DNA of 5,438 nucleotides, taken from assembly GCA_020853175.1 (NCBI GenBank), contig JADYZK010000191.1, forward strand, positions 1 through 5,438, in the 5' to 3' direction. This DNA comes from Bacteroidales bacterium. Lineage in GTDB: Bacteria > Bacteroidota > Bacteroidia > Bacteroidales > F082. Shown one piece after another: positions 1 through 5,438 of the stretch (within the stretch, counting starts at the first letter, position 1; every line of letters begins with the position of its first letter). Made by a program: the position numbers and the translations under genes. Under the pieces are notes generated by a model that saw nothing but the letters and a program-made list of their open reading frames with translations, was not told where the DNA came from and made no database searches.

Positions 1-2777
1 CTGTTTTTGCCAGCAGTAGCGAATATGTTGATGCCGACGAGTTTGAGGCCTTTGCGCATCAATTGATGAAAATGAATTCGTTTGAGGCGTTTTATTATTT
101 CGAAGATGATAAATTGTTGCAAAACAACCAACCTTACATGCGTATTGTGCTTCCCGACAGCAGTGTTTATCATCTAAAATATAGTGCGCTGGGGCGAAAT
201 TTTCCATCGGAAACAAACCTTCTTTACCCTAACGTTTTGGAAGAAATGGGTGAATTGGTTTTTGAGTCGAGAAACGATGATTTGATTTACAGCACTAACT
301 TGGTGCATCTTAACCACTCTAGCGATTCAACTGCTGTTTTTATTGTGGTTACCTCAGTACCACGTTCGCTTCAAGCCGGTGATGCCCCCAACGCCTTTAT
401 TGCAGCTGTTATCAACCCAAAAAATCTACTTGACAATGCTTTTAGAAAAAACGAATGGCTAAAGGAAAGCATCGCCTTGGGTCTTACTCCCAATCTCAAT
501 ACTGAAAATGACGAATGGTTGGCTGCCTTTCCACCCGAACATTTAACAAAACATAAATTCGACAACCTTGATAAGCATTTGGGTGAATATCGTTTTCATC
601 AAACTTATCCTATTTTCATTTGGAACAAAGTGCTGGGATTGTCGGCCCATTCCATGCCGTCATTTGAAAAAGGTTTTTACAGCCTCAACGCCATTTATAT
701 TATCGGAATCGCAATCAGTATTTTGATTACCATTTTGGTTTTTATGATCAGGGTGCGTTGGATCGTCATGCAATCAAAAGACCTACAACAGACGGCTGTA
801 CTCAACAGGCGTGTTCGCGACCTCACGTGCATCAAAAACGTCAGCGACCTTATTCAGCAGCGAAGTGCCGATGAATCTTTTTATCACAAGGTGATACATG
901 AATTGCATCAAACACTGGATACTCGCGACATTGCCACCATCATTATACACATCCTTGAACAAAGCTATTTCATTAGAAAATATACCGACAAATACCAGCC
1001 GGTGATTGCGGTAGATATGGAAATTGACGGGGAGATAATGGGACAGATTGACGTGAGAAGCGTTAAAAAAATCAAATTTCAAAAAGAAGATATTGACTTG
1101 TTGCACCAAATTTCGAGAATGTTGTCCAACTTTTTGGAACGCGAAATTGTTGCCAAAGCTTTAAAAGACAGCGAACTCAAGTTCCGTTCGTTGGTTGAAA
1201 ACGCCTTTGATGCCATCTACACCATTGAAGACAGGCAGTTTACCTACGTCAACAAAGCGTTTATTGATATGGTGGATTACACCAAAGAGGAGATGACAGC
1301 TGAGGATTTTGATATGGACGTTATGATGACAGAGGCCAGCCGAGAAATTGTTCAACACCGATACGAATGTCGCAAAAAAGGTATTGAAGTCCCAAACAGA
1401 TATGAGTTTCAGCAAAAAACCAAGCATGGAAAAATCATTGAAGTTGAAGCCTCAACAGTTTCTGTAACCATCGAAGGCAAAGCGGTTGTGATAGGTATAT
1501 TGCGTGATGTTACTGAACGAAAAAAGGCCGAAATGGCCATTCTACTCAGCGAAAAAAAACTGCAACAACAAAACGAAGAGCTACAGGTACTGAACGAAGA
1601 ACTCGCAGAAACCAACGAACAGATTAGAACCATTAATGCTGATCTGCGGGTGGCAAAAGACAAAGCAGAAGCCAGCGACAGACTGAAAACGGCTTTTCTT
1701 AACAACATTTCGCACGAGCTGCGAACACCCCTCAATGGCATTATCGGCTCAGCCATCCTACTTACCGAACCCGACAATACTTTAGAAGAGAAAAAAAGCA
1801 TTTTGGACGTGCTAAGCCTAAGTTCCGACCGTTTGGTACACACCATCACCGGATATATGGACATCTCGATGCTCGATTCGGGCGAAATGCCTGTTTTTCC
1901 CGAAAAGGTGAATGTGCGCCAGATGATGGGTCCTCTCATTACTAAATACACCCAAGCCAGCATCAATAAAAAAATAAAATTCAATATGCACTGGGTCGAA
2001 AGCACGGTTGAGACCTTTTTTACCGACAAAAACCTTTTGGAAAAAATTATTGAACATCTGCTCGACAATGCCGTTAAATTTACAGAAAAAGGAACTGTGG
2101 AATGTCAAATCACTTTAAATGACAGCCTATTAGAAATCGCTGTTATTGACACAGGTATTGGCATAGATGCTGATTTTCAAAAAGATATGTTTAACCTTTT
2201 TGTTCAAGAAGACAATACCAACATCAGAAAATACGATGGCAGCGGCCTGGGTCTTGCCATCGTGAAAAATGCCTGCGACCTGATTGGCGCTACCATTCAC
2301 ATTCAATCAGAGAAGCTTGTGGGAACGAGTATCGTTATCCGCATTGACAACAATATATTAATCCCCCAAAACGAAAATAAAACAAACAAAAACATGAATT
2401 CACCAATGAATGCACCCCTCATTTTGATTGCCGAAGACGAAGATTCTAACTTTACGGTGCTGAACATCTTGCTTACAAAGCGGATGAACGCACGCACCAT
2501 CAGAGCCAACAACGGCGTTGAGGCTGTTCAATTATGTCGTGAAAACCCTGAAATAGCCATCGTTTTAATGGACATTAAAATGCCGCTTTTAGATGGCTAC
2601 GAAGCCACCATTCAAATAAAGGAGTTTCTACCACAACTTCCCATTATGGCCATTACCGCATTCGGTTTAACCGGCGATGAAAGCAAAGCGTTGGCAGCCG
2701 GCTGTGATGATTATATCGCCAAGCCCATTCAAACCACTCAGCTTATTGAAAAAGTTAAAAACTGGCTAAAACTATAA
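1..2777 (+). CDS. CHASE-GAF-like-PAS hybrid histidine kinase with C-terminal receiver (5' partial)
   Basis: Membrane hybrid sensor kinase expected to autophosphorylate on His and pass phosphate to its own receiver Asp. The frame is open from base 3 (924 visible residues, numbered from there). The TTG at 63 and nearby ATGs are not the start, because the 20 residues before them continue the sensor domain. Residues 1 to about 225 resemble a CHASE extracytoplasmic sensor (FASSSEYVDADEFEAF, later GRNFP and an AVINP stretch), whose ligand is unknown. A membrane helix spans about 230-251; the first helix must lie upstream. Next come a weak GAF-like region (267-380), PAS (392-510, ending RDVTERKKAE), a coiled coil (516-563), HisKA with H571 in SHELRTP, and HATPase_c with N689, DTGIGI from D716 and GSGLG at 746-750. 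The receiver (806-924) has acidic residues near 811-814, phospho-acceptor D857, T885 and K907. All catalytic residues are present. The next gene follows after 18 bp. Domain calls from HisKA onward are very secure; CHASE is likely and GAF tentative. Confidence 0.93.
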   Translation, partial: VFASSSEYVDADEFEAFAHQLMKMNSFEAFYYFEDDKLLQNNQPYMRIVLPDSSVYHLKYSALGRNFPSETNLLYPNVLEEMGELVFESRNDDLIYSTNLVHLNHSSDSTAVFIVVTSVPRSLQAGDAPNAFIAAVINPKNLLDNAFRKNEWLKESIALGLTPNLNTENDEWLAAFPPEHLTKHKFDNLDKHLGEYRFHQTYPIFIWNKVLGLSAHSMPSFEKGFYSLNAIYIIGIAISILITILVFMIRVRWIVMQSKDLQQTAVLNRRVRDLTCIKNVSDLIQQRSADESFYHKVIHELHQTLDTRDIATIIIHILEQSYFIRKYTDKYQPVIAVDMEIDGEIMGQIDVRSVKKIKFQKEDIDLLHQISRMLSNFLEREIVAKALKDSELKFRSLVENAFDAIYTIEDRQFTYVNKAFIDMVDYTKEEMTAEDFDMDVMMTEASREIVQHRYECRKKGIEVPNRYEFQQKTKHGKIIEVEASTVSVTIEGKAVVIGILRDVTERKKAEMAILLSEKKLQQQNEELQVLNEELAETNEQIRTINADLRVAKDKAEASDRLKTAFLNNISHELRTPLNGIIGSAILLTEPDNTLEEKKSILDVLSLSSDRLVHTITGYMDISMLDSGEMPVFPEKVNVRQMMGPLITKYTQASINKKIKFNMHWVESTVETFFTDKNLLEKIIEHLLDNAVKFTEKGTVECQITLNDSLLEIAVIDTGIGIDADFQKDMFNLFVQEDNTNIRKYDGSGLGLAIVKNACDLIGATIHIQSEKLVGTSIVIRIDNNILIPQNENKTNKNMNSPMNAPLILIAEDEDSNFTVLNILLTKRMNARTIRANNGVEAVQLCRENPEIAIVLMDIKMPLLDGYEATIQIKEFLPQLPIMAITAFGLTGDESKALAAGCDDYIAKPIQTTQLIEKVKNWLKL

Positions 2778-2795
2778 AAGAATAACATTGAAAGC

Positions 2796-4208
2796 ATGAT
2801 GAAACTTAAAAATATTTCATTACTCATATCTAAATATCAGCTCTTTATACTCGACGATGTTGACCTCGCCAAGCAGTTTAGCAAGCTTAACCTCAACAGG
2901 ATAAAGATTGCTTCACTTTTTGTAGTGCTGCTTTCGGCCTATCATTTGATTGTTTTGCTTTTTACCTATCAACCTCATGTAGTTGATTCATCCTTAGCTA
3001 CTTGGAAGTGGGGCATTGTAAGTGCACATGCTGCGTTGTTCGTTATATTTACAGCCATTGCAGGATTTCTTTTCTACGAAAAAACCTTTCGCTATTTTCA
3101 GTCGAGCAGCAAGCAGATTGTGGAAATGGTGGTATATCTCTCTATCTTATTCATCTCCAATGGCATTGCTCTATTTGATCAGTTGATTACACCTTCTATT
3201 ACACCTATTTTATTGGGTGCAGCGGCTGTAAGTTTGGTTGTTTTAATTCCACCTGTTCAAGCCTTTGCCATCCTAACAATCAACCTTTATTTGTTCATCT
3301 ATTTCAGCCCGCTTTTTCAAAGCAACAGTGCCATTCTCGTTTCAAATAACCTGAACGTCTTCACGATGATGGTCATTTCACTTTTCATTACCGCCACTTT
3401 ATGGATTGAAACGGTGAAAAGAATTCGGCAGGAACAAATCCTTCATCAACAACATTTAGCTTTAGAAGCAAACACCCACGAAGCGGCACTTAAAACCTCT
3501 GCACTCGAAGAGGCCAACCGGCAAAACAAAAAGCTTTTTTCCATTATTGCACACGATTTGCGCGGTCCTTTCAACACCCTTATCGCTTCGTCGGAACTGC
3601 TTTTAGATGATGAAATTCTCCTCGATGAGAAAGAGGCCCTTACACTTAAAACCAATTTGTTAAAGACATCGCAATCTACCTTTCTTCTGCTCGAAAACCT
3701 GCTGGGATGGTCGCAAATGCAACAAAACAATATGATGCCACAACCCAAACTGATGTTTCCGGCACAAGTGTTGCGATCAGCTATTTTGGACTGCAAACAC
3801 ATTGCCGAAGCGAAAAAAATTAGTCTTGAAGCCAGAATTTTGGAGGAAGCACAATGTGTAGCGGATCAATTTATGTTGCAGACCATTTTTCGCAATTTAC
3901 TAATGAACGCAATAAAATTCAGTCATAAAGACAGCGTGATTGTGATTGAAATGACAAAAAATTCCCAAGACAAAATCCTGAGCTTCCACTTTATTGACCA
4001 AGGCATCGGCATGACAGATGAAGTGAAAGCATCGCTTTTTCAAACCATGAGCAGTAAAAACCAAGGCACCCTGGGTGAAACAGGAATAGGTTTAGGTCTG
4101 CTTTTGTGCAAAGAATTCAGTGATACTATGCACGGAACCCTCACCATTACAAGTTCTCTTTGGAAAGGCAGCACTTTCACATTCACCATTCCGCTGGCTG
4201 AAGCTTAG
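2796..4208 (+). CDS. Six-TM sensor histidine kinase (HisKA-HATPase_c)
   Basis: Complete 470-aa membrane histidine kinase. After a cytosolic-looking N-terminus of about 35 residues come six hydrophobic segments, near 37-57, 72-94, 109-127, 134-152, 153-173 and 187-205. They have short loops and no large periplasmic domain, so sensing is probably within the membrane; I do not recognise this region as a named family. A coiled coil (about 206-246) leads to HisKA with H253 in AHDLRGPF. HATPase_c has N371 (N box), DQGIGM from D401 (G1) and GETGIGLGL at 427-435 (G2), so kinase activity is expected. The HDLRxPF H-box is common in Bacteroidota kinases. The position after HDLR, where canonical HisKA kinases carry the phosphatase Thr/Asn, is G257. 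No receiver or output domain is fused. The start is one of two adjacent ATGs (2796 or 2799) with no strong Shine-Dalgarno sequence. The 18-bp gap to the upstream hybrid kinase implies co-transcription, and partnership with its receiver is possible but unproven. Confidence 0.94.
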   Translation: MMKLKNISLLISKYQLFILDDVDLAKQFSKLNLNRIKIASLFVVLLSAYHLIVLLFTYQPHVVDSSLATWKWGIVSAHAALFVIFTAIAGFLFYEKTFRYFQSSSKQIVEMVVYLSILFISNGIALFDQLITPSITPILLGAAAVSLVVLIPPVQAFAILTINLYLFIYFSPLFQSNSAILVSNNLNVFTMMVISLFITATLWIETVKRIRQEQILHQQHLALEANTHEAALKTSALEEANRQNKKLFSIIAHDLRGPFNTLIASSELLLDDEILLDEKEALTLKTNLLKTSQSTFLLLENLLGWSQMQQNNMMPQPKLMFPAQVLRSAILDCKHIAEAKKISLEARILEEAQCVADQFMLQTIFRNLLMNAIKFSHKDSVIVIEMTKNSQDKILSFHFIDQGIGMTDEVKASLFQTMSSKNQGTLGETGIGLGLLLCKEFSDTMHGTLTITSSLWKGSTFTFTIPLAEA

Positions 4209-4416
4209 CAGTTTAAACCCATTCATCATTAAAATAGATAAGTTATGTAAGGCAACAAATTCGATAAAAATGGCCAAAATCACTTTTGAAAAACGTGGTT
4301 CCAAAAGTGATTTTAATTAAGTGACTATGTTCGATCAATAGATTTTTTAAAAAGCGCATCCTTTACTTTTAGAAGTTACAAAAGTTTAGGATTTTGTTTC
4401 ACCAAAACACCAAACG
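4209..4416. other. Intergenic region between kinase genes
   Basis: This 208-bp AT-rich gap has no convincing coding content. Short open frames crossing it on both strands look nothing like known proteins and overlap the end of the preceding kinase. It contains the inverted repeat at 4276-4314. The roughly 100 bp after the repeat presumably carry the promoter and leader of the solute-binding sensor gene, but I cannot pick a convincing promoter. The last bases before the ATG at 4417 are A- and C-rich with no Shine-Dalgarno motif, as is usual in Bacteroidota. Confidence 0.7.
4276..4314 (+). terminator. Perfect 13-bp inverted repeat, candidate terminator
   Basis: The left arm AAAATCACTTTTG (4276-4288) is the exact reverse complement of the right arm CAAAAGTGATTTT (4302-4314), with a 13-nt loop between them. 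It lies 67 bp after the stop of the 6-TM kinase and 102 bp before the next start, where a terminator for the upstream operon would be expected. The stem is AT-rich and the following T-run is short (TTTTAATT), so it is not a textbook intrinsic terminator. The symmetric A- and T-ends could let it act in both directions. A protein-binding palindrome or mRNA-stabilising hairpin is the alternative. Confidence 0.5.
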
Positions 4417-5438
4417 ATGCAAGCTAATATAAATACTCTCGTTTTATGTACCGTGTTATTTTTTCAAATTTCAAACACGATTGCCAACAATGATACCCTT
4501 GTTGACAAAGCATTTCCCACTGAGCGGGTTTTACTTATAGGTGGCGATCACGATTTCCCTCCCTTTGAGTTTCTCGATGAGAAGGGCCGACCAACAGGCT
4601 TTAATGTAGAGCTTTTTCAAAAAATATCAGAGGTTTTAAATTTCCGCTACAGCATTGAACTTTCACCTTGGGCAGAGATACGTGATAAAGTTGAAAGAGG
4701 CCAATTGGATGTGGTGATGGGCCAAATGATATCAAAGGAGAGAGCTGAAAAAGTTAGTTTTGGCCTTCCCCACAGCATAATGTCGTATGGTATCTTCGTT
4801 CATAAAAACAGCAACATCAAAGGCGAAGATGATTTAAGAAACAAAAAAATCGTGGTGCAACGCAGTGATATGATGCACGATTATTTGTTAAAAAACCAGC
4901 TTACTGACAAAATTATATTAGCGTCCAATCCGCGCGAAGCCCTCCAATGGATCAATGATGGTAAATATGACGCTGCCTTGGTGGGTAATTTTCAAGGCGC
5001 CTATTTCATCAATCAATTGCATTTAACAAATGTTGAAATACGTCAAAGCCTCAACAAGCCCTTTCCTTATGCCATTGCGGTAAGCAAAGGCAACGAACAA
5101 TTGTTGCAGGCCATCAACCTCACCATGTTTCACCTGAAACAAAACGGCGAGTACGACCGCCTCTATAATAAATGGTTCGAGGTGTTTGAATACAATAATT
5201 TTCTTCAAAAATCATGGCCATATATTCTTGCCCTATTTGTCTTTTTCTTGATTCTGGCCACCTTTATCATTATGCTTCGTTGGCGTATTACAAGCATTAC
5301 CAAGTCGTTAAAAGAAAGTGAAGAAAAATTCAGGTTGTTGGTTCAAAATCAAAACGACTTTGTGACAAAAATAGATACTGCCGGAAATATAACCTACGTG
5401 AGCCCATCATTCTGCAAGTTTTTTAACACCAATGAGGA
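4417..5438 (+). CDS. Solute-binding-domain (SBP_bac_3) PAS sensor, probable histidine kinase (3' partial)
   Basis: The frame is open from ATG 4417 to the window end (340 full codons). Residues 1-23 form a likely signal peptide: hydrophobic core, then possible cleavage after TIA. Residues about 37-257 match the SBP_bac_3 Venus-flytrap fold: DFPPFEF near 46-52, GRPTGFNVELF near 57-67, and GQLDVVMGQMISKERAEKV near 95-113. R109 there corresponds to the conserved Arg that binds the ligand carboxylate in amino-acid-binding proteins. A membrane helix (about 268-287) is followed by a basic stretch and a PAS domain beginning near 303 (SEEKFRLLV, then GNITYVSPSF). This arrangement resembles BvgS/EvgS-type sensors, with the flytrap in the periplasm and PAS in the cytoplasm. 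Output is off the window; a histidine kinase is most likely and a diguanylate cyclase possible. A transport protein is ruled out by the fused helix and PAS. The leader is A-rich with no Shine-Dalgarno sequence, and the 208-bp gap suggests its own promoter. Confidence 0.9.
   Translation, partial: MQANINTLVLCTVLFFQISNTIANNDTLVDKAFPTERVLLIGGDHDFPPFEFLDEKGRPTGFNVELFQKISEVLNFRYSIELSPWAEIRDKVERGQLDVVMGQMISKERAEKVSFGLPHSIMSYGIFVHKNSNIKGEDDLRNKKIVVQRSDMMHDYLLKNQLTDKIILASNPREALQWINDGKYDAALVGNFQGAYFINQLHLTNVEIRQSLNKPFPYAIAVSKGNEQLLQAINLTMFHLKQNGEYDRLYNKWFEVFEYNNFLQKSWPYILALFVFFLILATFIIMLRWRITSITKSLKESEEKFRLLVQNQNDFVTKIDTAGNITYVSPSFCKFFNTNE

Noticed and set aside
63..68. TTG/ATG near base 63 as the true start of the first kinase
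   Set aside because: The frame stays open to base 3 and the 20 residues before it look like a natural part of the CHASE domain, so the gene begins outside the window.
783..1109. Minus-strand open frames at 371-565, 783-1109, 1161-1427, 1818-2108 and 2303-2512
   Set aside because: All are antisense to the hybrid kinase and show no recognisable domain or start context.
1409..2068. Long minus-strand open frame (219 codons) opposite the first kinase
   Set aside because: It lies entirely antisense to clear PAS, HisKA and HATPase_c coding sequence. Its translation is Ser/Phe-rich low-complexity, as expected of a shadow frame.
3446..3802. Minus-strand open frame opposite the second kinase
   Set aside because: Antisense to the conserved HisKA region; Ser/Cys-rich translation with no domain.
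4092..4320. Small open frames on both strands (4120-4320 + and 4092-4304 -) over the end of the second kinase and the gap
   Set aside because: They overlap the conserved C-terminal end of the kinase, cross the inverted repeat and resemble no protein I recognise.
4364..4396. Possible Bacteroidota -7 promoter elements (TACTTTTA at 4364; TTTAGGATTTTG at 4385)
   Set aside because: Neither matches TAnnTTTG exactly and no TTTG-type -33 element sits at a suitable distance, so I do not annotate a promoter.
5023..5208. Minus-strand 61-codon open frame
   Set aside because: Antisense to the solute-binding domain of the third gene; a shadow.

Overview
The window is a run of sensory signal-transduction genes, all on the + strand, and it looks like the genome of a Bacteroidota (Bacteroidetes) bacterium. 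The reasons are moderate AT-richness, translation starts with A-rich leaders and no clear Shine-Dalgarno sequence, and the style of the kinases: hybrid kinase with fused receiver, HDLRxPF-type H-box, and solute-binding-protein sensor fused to PAS. This taxonomic placement is inference. No marker gene is present and no gene symbol can be assigned with confidence.

Layout. (1) Bases 1-2777 hold the 3' part of a large hybrid histidine kinase: extracytoplasmic CHASE-type sensor, transmembrane helix, GAF-like region, PAS, coiled coil, HisKA, HATPase_c and receiver. Its start lies upstream of the window. (2) After only 18 bp comes a complete 470-aa kinase (2796-4208) with six predicted membrane helices, a coiled coil, HisKA and HATPase_c. 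It is probably co-transcribed with the first gene. (3) A 208-bp gap (4209-4416) contains a perfect 13-bp inverted repeat that may be a terminator. (4) From 4417 to the window end is the 5' part of a third sensor: signal peptide, periplasmic amino-acid-type solute-binding domain (SBP_bac_3), transmembrane helix and the beginning of a PAS domain. It is cut by the window edge, so its output domain is not visible.

How they may work together. The three proteins have different input modules: CHASE, a 6-TM membrane region and a Venus-flytrap domain. No stand-alone response regulator, DNA-binding protein or HPt protein is encoded here. The only receiver is the one fused to the first kinase, so the second kinase may use that receiver or a distant regulator. 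The gene order suggests a locus of clustered sensors. I see no mobile element, CRISPR, tRNA or rRNA, and no strong evidence of a wholly new system. The points most worth a second look are a start-like A-rich linker before the receiver domain, the atypical phosphatase-motif position in the second kinase, the unclassified 6-TM sensor, and the unusual ligand-site residue in the third protein.
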